Assembly: GCA_003644825.1 (NCBI GenBank)
Contig: QNDJ01000115.1
Location: forward strand, 1-6,249
Length of the DNA: 6,249 nucleotides
DNA from: Candidatus Zhuqueibacterota bacterium
Lineage (GTDB): Bacteria > SM23-31 > B21-G16
Reading direction: 5' to 3'
The position numbers were made by a program, and so were the translations under genes. Positions 1 through 6,249 of the stretch are shown one piece after another (position 1 is the stretch's first letter; every line of letters starts with the position of its first letter). The notes below the pieces were generated by a model, which worked only from the letters and a program-made list of their open reading frames with translations, was not told the origin of the DNA and made no database searches.

Positions 1-1509
1 AAGGAAAAAAAGAAAAAAACCGATTTTAATTCCTATGCTTTAAGATATTTTATAAATGGATTAATACTGGATTCTCAGGGTGAGAGGGGAGAAGCTATTA
101 AGGAATATGAAAAAGCTTTAATTTATGATAGAGACCAGGTAATATTAAAATCGGCAGCAGAGGACTATATAAAAACAAGAAATTTTGATAAAGCTCTTGA
201 ATACCTTCTTGAAGTCTTGAAAAAGAACCCCGATGATAATGCCACACGACAGACGGTAATTAATTTGTATTTAAACAGAAAAGATTTCGATAGGGTCGAA
301 TATCATCTTGAGGAAATTGTAAAAAGAAACAGGTTCAACCCTTATTATTCTATACGGCTAATTGAGGTATACCTTCTTAATAATAAGCTGGAAAAGGCAT
401 TAAAAGAAACTGAAAGAATGTTAACTGAAATCACTCAGGACCCTGAGATATATGACCAGATAGTTAGATCTTTTCATAATAACAAGAAGGATGATGCTCT
501 TTCTGAATTATTTGATAAGTTGCGAAACAAATTTCCTGACAATGGTAAAAATTACTATGGTGAGGCTCTGATAAATGATTATAATGGTGAAATTGATGAT
601 GCAATCGAAAATTATGAAAAAGCACTGAAACTGGACAAAAGTCTTTCAAAAGCAAGAGATAGACTCTCAAAGATGTATATCTCTGATGGGAAAATAGATG
701 AAGCCTGTAGACTTTATAAGGATATTGAGGTTAAGAATAACACCGATTTTATTGGGTTTGTTAACGTTGGTGTTATTTATTTGCAAAAAGGAAGATTCAG
801 AGAGGCTGAGAAAGTTTTTATTAAGCTGACAGAAAACTATTATAAAGAGTTTCAGGTATGGTACTATCTTGGTGTTGCTCAACAGAGCCTGAGAGAAGAT
901 GAACAGGCTGTAAAAAGTTTCGAAAAAGCAATATCTTTAAACCCAGATATTGACCGTTCTTATCTGGGGCTTTCAACTTCTTTAATGAATCTCGGTAAAA
1001 ATGAAGAAGCAATTTTAAAGCTTGATGAATATTTAAAAAAAGACCCTGATAACGTTAACATATTAAATAACAAGGCTTATATACTGCATTCGATGGAAAA
1101 GTGGAATGAGGCAGGTAAAATATACAGAAGGATTCTTGAACTTGACCCTGATAATCATCTTGCATTGAACAATTATGGATATATGCTGGCGGAAATAAAC
1201 GGCGATTTGAAAGAAGCTCTGAGGATGGGTGAAAGAGCCTTATCTTTCGATCCTGAAAATAGTTCATATCTCGATACAGTTGGATGGATTTATTATAAGC
1301 TTGGTAATCTTGAAGAAGCATTAAAATATATTTTAAAGGCCTCCCGGAAGGAAGGTGCCAGCTCAACAATTTTTGAACATCTTGGTGATATATATTACCG
1401 GCTTGGTAACAATAATGAGGCTTCTAAAGCATGGCAAAAAGCGTTGAGCATTGATAACTCCAATACTGGTGTGAAAGAAAAACTTAAAAAGTTGGAACAT
1501 AAGAAATAA
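1..1509 (+). CDS. Tetratricopeptide-repeat (TPR) protein, 5' end outside window
   Basis: The frame is open from the first base of the window, so this gene is 5'-truncated. The 502 visible residues end at a TAA (1507-1509). A possible TTG start at 217 falls inside a repeat and is not the real start. About fourteen degenerate 33-35-residue TPR units run from about residue 10 to 488, with the usual Leu/Gly/Tyr, Ala and Pro positions, for example EAIKEYEKAL near residue 31, then a short lysine-rich tail. TPR arrays form superhelical scaffolds that bind other proteins. The last three units (LDTVGWIYYKLG, EHLGDIYYRLG, AWQKAL) match a pattern I recall from TPR proteins encoded beside lolB in proteobacteria. 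The next gene is a LolB-like lipoprotein 28 bases away, so the two are probably co-transcribed and may act together at the outer membrane. Any signal peptide would lie outside the window. The TPR assignment is firm; the exact role is unknown. Confidence 0.93.
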   Translation, partial: KEKKKKTDFNSYALRYFINGLILDSQGERGEAIKEYEKALIYDRDQVILKSAAEDYIKTRNFDKALEYLLEVLKKNPDDNATRQTVINLYLNRKDFDRVEYHLEEIVKRNRFNPYYSIRLIEVYLLNNKLEKALKETERMLTEITQDPEIYDQIVRSFHNNKKDDALSELFDKLRNKFPDNGKNYYGEALINDYNGEIDDAIENYEKALKLDKSLSKARDRLSKMYISDGKIDEACRLYKDIEVKNNTDFIGFVNVGVIYLQKGRFREAEKVFIKLTENYYKEFQVWYYLGVAQQSLREDEQAVKSFEKAISLNPDIDRSYLGLSTSLMNLGKNEEAILKLDEYLKKDPDNVNILNNKAYILHSMEKWNEAGKIYRRILELDPDNHLALNNYGYMLAEINGDLKEALRMGERALSFDPENSSYLDTVGWIYYKLGNLEEALKYILKASRKEGASSTIFEHLGDIYYRLGNNNEASKAWQKALSIDNSNTGVKEKLKKLEHKK

Positions 1510-1522
1510 GATTTCTTTTTTT
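1501..1522 (+). terminator. Weak A/T-rich hairpin plus T-run overlapping the TPR stop codon
   Basis: A 7-bp inverted repeat (AAGAAAT at 1501-1507 and ATTTCTT at 1511-1517, 3-base loop) leads straight into a run of seven T (1516-1522). This has the layout of an intrinsic terminator, but the stem contains a single G-C pair and would be very unstable. The next gene begins 16 bases downstream and appears to belong to the same module. At most this is a leaky attenuator, and it may be chance in AT-rich sequence. Confidence 0.2.
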
Positions 1523-1537
1523 CATATACAGAACCTG

Positions 1538-2374
1538 ATGAATCGGAAGACTATATACTATTTCCTGCCTGTAATAATTATATTTTTTTTTAGTTGTAGC
1601 ATTTTTTACGGATCAAGATTATCTTCATTGATTTTCTCAAGCCCTGAAGAACTTATTAGATTTGTTAATAAAAATTCATCAAAACTTGAAAGTCTAACTG
1701 GAAACGCCCTGATAAGTATCGAATCTCCTGAATATTCGGGAAGATTTGATGCAAAAATAAGGTTAAAAATGCCAGACCTCTTATGGATTAAGGTTGAAGG
1801 TGCTCTTGGCATAGATGTTGTTACCATCTTGAAAGAGAAAAATGAAATCGATTTCTATTTTAACAGAGAGAAAATTCTTTTCAGGGTAAAAAAAGAAAAT
1901 TTAACAGTAGAAAAACTTCTTGAGATTTTTGAAGATACCGATAATATTGATAAGGAAAAGGTTAAATATGTGAGTTCTACTGAAATTATGAATGTTTTTA
2001 GTGGTGTTACAAAAATTAGTTTGAATCCTTCTGATACCGTTAAAGTTTTTAAGAGAGAAAATAATAAATATTTTCTTGAAATACTCAAATTTGAAAAAGA
2101 AAAAGTTAAAGAAAATATAACCGTTTCATTGAAAAATAGATGTGTGGTTAATAAAAAGACATTTAATAATAATGGGAGCTGTATTTTTAATAAAGATTAC
2201 AGCAGGTTTACAAAAATAAAGGGTATTTATTTACCTGGAAGAATTAAATTTCTGATGCCTCATTTAAAAAGAAGGCTTACTATAATATATAGAAATCGGG
2301 AGATTAATAAAAATTTAAATAAAAAGGATTTTTTTCTTTCATTGCCAGAAAAATATGATGAATACATTTATTAG
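1538..2374 (+). CDS. DUF4292/LolB-like outer-membrane lipoprotein (predicted)
   Basis: This 278-residue protein starts with a lipoprotein-type signal: Asn-Arg-Lys, a hydrophobic stretch (residues 6-18) and a lipobox-like FFSC with Cys20 as the likely lipidated residue. Phe at -3 is unusual, since Leu is typical. The mature part looks like the DUF4292 family, related to LolB/LolA-type half-barrels that hold lipidated proteins. Alternating polar and hydrophobic strands cover residues 55-120, including GRFDAKIRLKMPD and EGALGIDV. The C-terminus has the family-like LPGRIKF (232-238), then IIYRNREIN and FFLSLP. LolB accepts lipoproteins from LolA and inserts them into the outer membrane; a similar job here is inference. 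The ATG at 1538 is chosen because the signal peptide begins there, although no Shine-Dalgarno is visible. The product is very rich in Lys, Asn, Ile and Phe, and the gene looks more AT-rich than its neighbours. It could instead be another LolA/LolB-fold lipoprotein. Confidence 0.8.
   Translation: MNRKTIYYFLPVIIIFFFSCSIFYGSRLSSLIFSSPEELIRFVNKNSSKLESLTGNALISIESPEYSGRFDAKIRLKMPDLLWIKVEGALGIDVVTILKEKNEIDFYFNREKILFRVKKENLTVEKLLEIFEDTDNIDKEKVKYVSSTEIMNVFSGVTKISLNPSDTVKVFKRENNKYFLEILKFEKEKVKENITVSLKNRCVVNKKTFNNNGSCIFNKDYSRFTKIKGIYLPGRIKFLMPHLKRRLTIIYRNREINKNLNKKDFFLSLPEKYDEYIY
1583..1591 (+). repeat. T9 homopolymer in the lipoprotein signal-peptide codons
   Basis: Nine consecutive T bases encode Phe16-Phe17-Phe18 directly before the lipobox Ser-Cys. 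A one-base slip would destroy both the signal peptide and the downstream frame. The tract is seen directly. Any role in phase variation is speculative, because TTT-rich codons are expected in an AT-rich hydrophobic segment. Confidence 0.6.
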
Positions 2375-2445
2375 AATTAGAACTATATAAAGGGCTGAGT
2401 TTGGAGTTTTTTTTAAAGCATGGTTGATAGTTCGAATGTATAAGT

Positions 2446-2460
2446 AAAGGAGGAAAAAGA
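2446..2460 (+). promoter_or_regulatory. Strong Shine-Dalgarno for the UDP-glucose dehydrogenase gene
   Basis: AAAGGAGG at 2446-2453 lies 7 bases before the ATG at 2461. It is a near-perfect match to the 16S rRNA anti-Shine-Dalgarno and fixes the start codon. It is the only convincing ribosome binding site in the window. The 86-base gap upstream (2375-2460) holds a T8 run (2407-2414) but no convincing -35/-10 pair or hairpin. The strong site and the gap suggest that a new transcription unit begins here. Confidence 0.9.
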
Positions 2461-3759
2461 ATGAAAATTGCAGTTATAGGAACGGGATATGTTGGGCTTG
2501 TTGTAGGGGTTTGTCTGGCAGATTTAGGTAATGAGGTATTCTGCATAGACGTTGATGAAAGTAAAATTGAGAGTTTAAAGAAAGGTGTATTGCCAATTTA
2601 TGAACCCGGTTTGAAGGATATTCTTGATATAAATGTAAAGGAAAACAGATTGTTTTTTACAACGGATCTGCGAATGGGTATAAAAATGTCTGAAGTGATT
2701 TTTATTGCTGTAGGTACACCACCAGGTGCCAATCACGAGGCAGATGTTACTGCTGTATTTAATGTTGCAAAAGTAATCGGTGAATGTATGAATGGATATA
2801 AAATAATTGTTAATAAGAGCACGGTTCCTGTTGGTACTGGAGAAATGGTAAAAGACGTTATTGCAAAAAATATGAAAGGAGATTATGAATTTGATGTTGT
2901 ATCAAATCCTGAATTTTTAAGAGAGGGGACTGCTGTAAAAGATTTTACTTCACCTGATAGAATTATCATCGGTGCTGAAACAGAAAGAGCTAAAAAAATT
3001 ATGCAGAGAATCTATAGAGGTATTGTTAGAACAGGAAAACCTCTAATGATAACCGATATTAAGAGTGCAGAAATGATAAAATATGCTTCGAACAGTTTTC
3101 TTGCTACAAAAATATCCTTTATTAATGAGATTGCGAGGTTGTGTGAGAAGGTTGGAGCTGATGTTAAAGAAGTTGCTAAAGGAATGGGGCTTGACCAGAG
3201 GATTGGCCCCAGGTTCTTGCAGGCTGGTATCGGATTTGGGGGTAGCTGTTTTCCCAAAGATGTGAGAGCTTTGATTCAAAAGGGAAAAGAAAATAATATC
3301 GAATTTAAAATAATTAATGCTGTTGAAACTGTTAATTATGAACAGAGATTCATTCCTGTTAAAAAACTTAAGGAAATATTTGGCAGTCTGAATAATCTGA
3401 GAATAGGAATATGGGGACTTTCTTTTAAACCAAAAACGGATGATATGCGAGAAGCTCCTTCAATTACAATAATTAATGAATTGAAAAAAGAAGGAGCAGA
3501 TGTTATTGCTTTTGACCCTATTGCGAAAGAAAATGCTAAAAAGATTCTTAAAGATATAGAGTACGGGAATACCCCTTATGAGACTGCTAAAAACTGTAAT
3601 GCACTTCTTTTATTAACAGAATGGAATGAATTCAGAGAACTGGATATGATTAAAGTCAAGGATTTAATGAAAAATCCTGTTTTGATTGACTGCAGAAATA
3701 TTTATGAAAAAGAAGAACTGATAAAGATGGGGTTCACTTATAGAGGAATTGGTAGATAA
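2461..3759 (+). CDS. ugd: UDP-glucose 6-dehydrogenase
   Basis: This cytosolic enzyme oxidises UDP-glucose to UDP-glucuronate using two NAD+. The 432-residue length is typical for bacterial forms. The N-terminal Rossmann domain opens with GTGYVGL (7-13), and acidic residues at the end of strand 2 (Asp30/Asp32) fit NAD binding. Also visible are FIAVGTP (81-87), STVPVGT (120-126) and NPEFLREG (149-156), which carries the conserved glutamates. The helical linker has MIKYASN with Lys207 and Asn211. The catalytic-cysteine motif GFGGSCFPKD has Cys263 and Asp267. The C-terminal UDP-binding domain has GLSFKPKTDDMRE (319-331). Every key residue I looked for is present, so the enzyme should be active. 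The next gene consumes its product, which supports UDP-glucuronate as an intermediate. UDP-ManNAc or UDP-GlcNAc dehydrogenases are relatives, but the motif set and the neighbour favour UDP-glucose. Confidence 0.95.
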   Translation: MKIAVIGTGYVGLVVGVCLADLGNEVFCIDVDESKIESLKKGVLPIYEPGLKDILDINVKENRLFFTTDLRMGIKMSEVIFIAVGTPPGANHEADVTAVFNVAKVIGECMNGYKIIVNKSTVPVGTGEMVKDVIAKNMKGDYEFDVVSNPEFLREGTAVKDFTSPDRIIIGAETERAKKIMQRIYRGIVRTGKPLMITDIKSAEMIKYASNSFLATKISFINEIARLCEKVGADVKEVAKGMGLDQRIGPRFLQAGIGFGGSCFPKDVRALIQKGKENNIEFKIINAVETVNYEQRFIPVKKLKEIFGSLNNLRIGIWGLSFKPKTDDMREAPSITIINELKKEGADVIAFDPIAKENAKKILKDIEYGNTPYETAKNCNALLLLTEWNEFRELDMIKVKDLMKNPVLIDCRNIYEKEELIKMGFTYRGIGR

Positions 3760-3827
3760 TATTAATTATTGATTATAATAAATAAAATATTTAAATTATT
3801 AATTTATAATTAATTATTTATTTTACT
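3760..3827 (+). promoter_or_regulatory. Almost pure A/T spacer before the decarboxylase gene; possible promoter
   Basis: Only two of 68 bases are G or C (G3771 and C3826). TATAAT occurs at 3774-3779 and again at 3805-3810. For the first, a poor -35 (TTGGTA, 3749-3754) lies 19 bases upstream; the second has no recognisable -35. A perfect 9-base inverted repeat (3777-3785 with 3814-3822) encloses a shorter A/T palindrome (3792-3798 with 3800-3806). There is no Shine-Dalgarno before the ATG. The composition is seen directly. Promoter function is a guess, because such boxes arise easily by chance in A/T sequence. Confidence 0.3.
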
Positions 3828-4769
3828 ATGAGAGTATTAATTACAGGTGGTGCTGGTTTTATAGGTTCCCATTTATGCGATTTTATGTTGGAAAAAGGTC
3901 ATGATGTCATCTGTATGGATAATTTAATTACTGGTTCAACTGATAATATTTCACATCTTGCTGGAAAGAAAAATTTTAAATTCATTGAATATGATGTAAC
4001 TGAATATATCTTTATTGAGGGGAAATTGGACTGGATTTTACATTTTGCTTCTCCAGCAAGCCCAATAGACTATATGGAACTGCCGATTCAGACGCTAAAG
4101 GTTGGTTCCCTGGGAACACATAAAGCTATTGGCCTGGCGAAAAACAAAGGTGCTAAATTTTTGCTGGCTTCTACTTCTGAAGTATATGGTGACCCTCTGG
4201 AACATCCCCAGAGTGAAAATTACTGGGGTAATGTCAATCCTATTGGACCAAGAGGTGTATATGATGAAGCCAAGCGTTTTGCAGAAGCTATTACAATTGC
4301 ATACCATAGATATCATAATATCGATGTTAGAATTGCAAGAATTTTTAATACTTATGGTCCAAGAATGAGGCCTTACGATGGAAGAGTTGTTCCAACATTT
4401 ATCAATCAGGCTCTTAGAGGTGAACCGTTAACAGTTTTTGGAAATGGAAACCAGACAAGAAGTTTTTGTTATATCTCGGATATGATTGAGGGTATCTATA
4501 AACTGATTGAATCGGATGAAAATTATCCAGTAAATCTTGGTAATCCGGAAGAAATGACCATAAACCAGTTTGCAAACGTTGTTCTTGATTTAATTGATTC
4601 TGATTCAAAAATATTGTACAAAGAGTTGCCGGTGAACGACCCCCAGATAAGACAACCTGATATAACAAAAGCTAAAAATATTCTTAACTGGGAACCAAAA
4701 GTTTCTTTAAAAGAAGGATTACTCAAAACCATTAATTATTTTAAAAAACTTTATGATAACAGAAAATAA
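3828..4769 (+). CDS. uxs: UDP-glucuronate decarboxylase (UDP-xylose synthase), SDR family
   Basis: This enzyme converts UDP-glucuronate to UDP-xylose through an NAD-bound 4-keto intermediate that loses CO2. The 313 residues match the compact bacterial form without an N-terminal membrane anchor. The extended-SDR Rossmann fold begins with [10 protein letters not shown] (7-16). UXS-type signatures follow: [11 protein letters not shown] (72-82), STSEVYGDP (115-123) with Ser117 and Glu118 in the active-site position, catalytic Tyr145-x-x-x-Lys149 in [24 protein letters not shown] (173-189) and TRSFCYISD (210-218). The ASPASP motif and the SEVYG form, in place of the DEVYG of dTDP-glucose dehydratases, favour decarboxylase over epimerase or dehydratase. 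The start is fixed by the canonical [14 protein letters not shown]-terminus despite the missing ribosome binding site. The gene follows ugd, which supplies the substrate, and overlaps the next gene by 17 bases. A bifunctional UXS making a 4-keto-pentose cannot be excluded. Confidence 0.92.
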   Translation: MRVLITGGAGFIGSHLCDFMLEKGHDVICMDNLITGSTDNISHLAGKKNFKFIEYDVTEYIFIEGKLDWILHFASPASPIDYMELPIQTLKVGSLGTHKAIGLAKNKGAKFLLASTSEVYGDPLEHPQSENYWGNVNPIGPRGVYDEAKRFAEAITIAYHRYHNIDVRIARIFNTYGPRMRPYDGRVVPTFINQALRGEPLTVFGNGNQTRSFCYISDMIEGIYKLIESDENYPVNLGNPEEMTINQFANVVLDLIDSDSKILYKELPVNDPQIRQPDITKAKNILNWEPKVSLKEGLLKTINYFKKLYDNRK

Positions 4770-5694
4770 ACCAGAAATATCTATAGTTGTTCCATTATTT
4801 AATGAAAAGGATTCATTAAAAGAGCTCCATAAAAAAATCAGTGATGTGATGATAAAAAATGGAGAACCTTATGAAATAATTTTTATTGATGATGGTTCAA
4901 CTGATGATTCTTTTGAGTACCTGAAGAAGATTTATGAAGACGATAAAAATGTAAGGGTTTTCAGGCTCCAGAGAAATTATGGAAAATCTGCTGCTCTTTC
5001 AACAGGTTTTAAAAATGCAAAAGGAGAAGTTATAATTACGATTGATGCGGATTTACAGGATGACCCTGAAGAAATACCTAATCTTTTGAAAAAAATTAAT
5101 GATGGTTATGACCTTGTATCCGGCTGGAAAATGGATAGAAAAGACCCTTTTATAAAGATAGTTTCATCAAAGTTTTTTAATTTTATTACACGGCTTTTAA
5201 CCGGGCTTAAGATTCACGATATAAATTGTGGTTTAAAGGCTTATCGACGAAAGGTAACGGAAAATATAAAGGTTTATGGTGAATTACACAGGTATATTCC
5301 CGCTCTGGCAAAAGTAGAAGGATTTAAAATTGATGAAGTAAAAGTTCGTCATCATCCAAGAAAATATGGAAAATCTAAATATGGTGTTACACGGTTTTTT
5401 AAAGGGTTTACTGATTTACTAACTGTTTTATATATAAGCAGGTTCACAACAAGACCTATGCACCTTTTTGGATTGGCTGGATTGATTTTTTTTATAATAG
5501 GTTTTATTATTAATCTATTACTTACAATATGGTGGTTCAAAGGACAGGGTATAGGAAACAGGCCTCTGTTTTTTCTTGGGATTCTGTTAATGATTTTTGG
5601 AATTCAGCTTTTCTCTATCGGTTTGCTTGGAGAAATGATTGCAAATATAAGAAAAAATGATGAAAATTACATATTTAAGGATATTTTACAGTAG
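4753..5694 (+). CDS. GtrB/DPM1-type polyprenyl-phosphate glycosyltransferase (GT2) with two TM helices
   Basis: This 313-residue inverting GT2 enzyme probably loads a sugar from a nucleotide donor onto polyprenyl phosphate at the cytosolic membrane face. The GT-A domain begins with SIVVPLFNE (10-18), then [10 protein letters not shown] (44-53), [13 protein letters not shown] (74-86) and the metal/donor motif [10 protein letters not shown] (98-107). The DPM1/GtrB/ArnC-like ELHRYIPAL (177-185) and [12 protein letters not shown] (200-211) follow. Two hydrophobic segments near 236-260 and 271-296 form a C-terminal hairpin, and the end LGEMIANI is usual for the family. The ATG lies inside the 3' end of the preceding gene (17-base overlap) without a Shine-Dalgarno, so translational coupling is likely. 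The neighbours suggest UDP-xylose or UDP-glucuronate as donor and the following GT-C enzyme as user of the product. The motifs alone do not fix the sugar; glucose, mannose or a modified pentose remain possible. Confidence 0.9.
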   Translation: MITENKPEISIVVPLFNEKDSLKELHKKISDVMIKNGEPYEIIFIDDGSTDDSFEYLKKIYEDDKNVRVFRLQRNYGKSAALSTGFKNAKGEVIITIDADLQDDPEEIPNLLKKINDGYDLVSGWKMDRKDPFIKIVSSKFFNFITRLLTGLKIHDINCGLKAYRRKVTENIKVYGELHRYIPALAKVEGFKIDEVKVRHHPRKYGKSKYGVTRFFKGFTDLLTVLYISRFTTRPMHLFGLAGLIFFIIGFIINLLLTIWWFKGQGIGNRPLFFLGILLMIFGIQLFSIGLLGEMIANIRKNDENYIFKDILQ

Positions 5695-5700
5695 TAGTAG
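5692..5700 (+). other. Three tandem in-frame TAG stop codons
   Basis: The glycosyltransferase frame ends TAG-TAG-TAG and is followed at once by the ATG of the next gene in the same frame. The first TAG is the functional stop; the other two form the whole 6-base intergenic gap. The upstream lipoprotein gene also ends in TAG, so TAG appears to act as a normal stop in this organism. Confidence 0.85.
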
Positions 5701-6249
5701 ATGTCATTAACGAAAAAACAAAAAAAATTCATTATTGATAACTACAGAAACAGGAGTATAGAAGAGATTGCCAGAAGCCTGAGTTTATCTTCATCAGAAG
5801 TAAATAAGTATCTTGAAGCAAGGGGTTTATCTGTTCAAAAACATAAAATAAAAAAAAGCGAAAGTTTTGAACTAAAAGAATTCCATTTAATACTGATTCT
5901 TATTTTTATTGCTCTTATTGCAGGAATTATCTGTTTTGACAAAAGATTGTATATTTCAGGTGATAATGCAATATATATGGATTTAGGTAAAAGCATTGCC
6001 CGGGGTAAGTGGATGGGGCATCAAACTCAGTATCCTTTTGGTTTTCCACTGATGCTTGCAATTGTTCAGATAATATCCAATAATAGTTTACTGGCTCAGA
6101 AAATACTTATTTTCCTGTTTTACATAGGAAGTATTCCAATTTTGTTTTATATTTTCAGGGGATATATTGGTAATAAATGGGGTTTTATACTTTCTTTAAT
6201 AACGGTTCTTTCAACCTATTTAATTGAGTTTTCTCATTATGTAATGACT
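5701..6249 (+). CDS. GT-C (PMT/ArnT-like) membrane glycosyltransferase with N-terminal HTH-like segment, 3' end outside window
   Basis: The frame is open to the last base, giving 183 residues of a longer protein. ATG 5701 is the only plausible start, since the next Met is residue 93. Residues 3-43 resemble a helix-turn-helix: LTKKQKKFIIDNY, then EEIARSLSLSSSEVNKYLEARGL. A Lys-rich linker (46-60) leads to a first membrane helix (about 62-79). The first outer loop carries SGDNAIYMDLGKSIARGKW (86-104), with Asp88 in the place of the GT-C catalytic Asp, then YPFGFPLMLA (111-120), the usual GT39/PMT_2-like pattern. Further helices lie near 113-126, 132-150 and 160-177. Such enzymes transfer sugars from polyprenyl phosphate to acceptors on the outer membrane face. 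The preceding GtrB-like gene probably makes the donor. No Shine-Dalgarno is visible; AAGGA at 5677-5681 is too far (19 bases). The acceptor is unknown. The GT-C call is good but rests on the N-terminal third only. Confidence 0.82.
   Translation, partial: MSLTKKQKKFIIDNYRNRSIEEIARSLSLSSSEVNKYLEARGLSVQKHKIKKSESFELKEFHLILILIFIALIAGIICFDKRLYISGDNAIYMDLGKSIARGKWMGHQTQYPFGFPLMLAIVQIISNNSLLAQKILIFLFYIGSIPILFYIFRGYIGNKWGFILSLITVLSTYLIEFSHYVMT

Noticed and set aside
217-219. TTG as the start of the TPR gene
   Set aside because: The frame stays open to base 1 and the upstream residues form two more TPR units, so the gene simply begins outside the window.
464-1369. Several antisense ORFs across the TPR gene, with similar ones across the lipoprotein, ugd, decarboxylase and GT2 genes
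   Set aside because: They mirror strongly supported coding frames and show no recognisable domain or initiation signal.
2407-2414. T8 run after the lipoprotein gene as an intrinsic terminator
   Set aside because: No stable stem lies directly before it; only a 4-base AACT/AGTT match (2381-2384 with 2399-2402) was found.
2439-2444. TATAAG as a -10 box for ugd
   Set aside because: No -35 lies at 16-19 bases, and transcription from it would begin at or after the Shine-Dalgarno.
3083-3265. 60-residue + strand ORF inside ugd
   Set aside because: It lies wholly within the catalytic region of ugd in another frame, has no family resemblance and no ribosome binding site.
3828-4769. dTDP-glucose 4,6-dehydratase or UDP-glucose 4-epimerase for the SDR gene
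   Set aside because: The HFASPASP and STSEVYG motifs and the position after ugd fit UDP-glucuronate decarboxylase better.
5692-5700. TAG recoding (pyrrolysine or suppressor read-through) joining the GT2 and GT-C proteins
   Set aside because: Three tandem TAG codons would all need read-through, an ATG follows directly, and another gene in the window uses TAG as its ordinary stop.
1-6249. CRISPR arrays, tRNA/rRNA genes, insertion sequences
   Set aside because: No spaced direct repeats, no tRNA-like cloverleaf and no transposase or terminal inverted repeats were seen; almost all bases are coding.

Overview
This is an AT-rich bacterial window (roughly one third G+C by eye) with six protein-coding genes, all on the + strand and closely packed. 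A lipoprotein with a LolB-like domain implies an outer membrane, so the source is most likely a diderm (Gram-negative-type) bacterium. The window gives no firm clue to the phylum. Both outer genes run off the window: the first lacks its 5' end and the last lacks its 3' end.

Region 1 (1-2374) looks like an outer-membrane lipoprotein module. It holds a long tetratricopeptide-repeat (TPR) protein with about fourteen repeats visible, followed 28 bases later by a predicted lipoprotein of the DUF4292/LolB-like type. The C-terminal repeats of the TPR protein resemble those of TPR proteins encoded next to lolB in proteobacteria such as Pseudomonas.

Region 2 (2461 to the window end) is a nucleotide-sugar and lipid-linked-sugar module. 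It contains a UDP-glucose 6-dehydrogenase (UDP-glucose to UDP-glucuronate), a UDP-glucuronate decarboxylase (UDP-glucuronate to UDP-xylose), a GtrB/DPM1-type polyprenyl-phosphate glycosyltransferase with two C-terminal membrane helices, and the start of a multi-spanning GT-C glycosyltransferase. In this order the genes suggest a pathway in which UDP-xylose is made in the cytosol, the pentose is loaded onto polyprenyl phosphate, and a GT-C enzyme transfers it to an acceptor on the far side of the membrane. The first two steps are well supported. The identity of the lipid-linked sugar and the acceptor are inference.

The oddest item is the last gene. About 45 residues resembling a helix-turn-helix precede the first membrane helix of the GT-C enzyme. 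The gene begins right after three consecutive in-frame TAG codons that end the preceding gene. Only the UDP-glucose dehydrogenase has a strong Shine-Dalgarno sequence. The decarboxylase starts behind a 68-base spacer that is almost pure A/T. No RNA genes, mobile elements, CRISPR arrays or gene-free stretches over 300 bases were seen.
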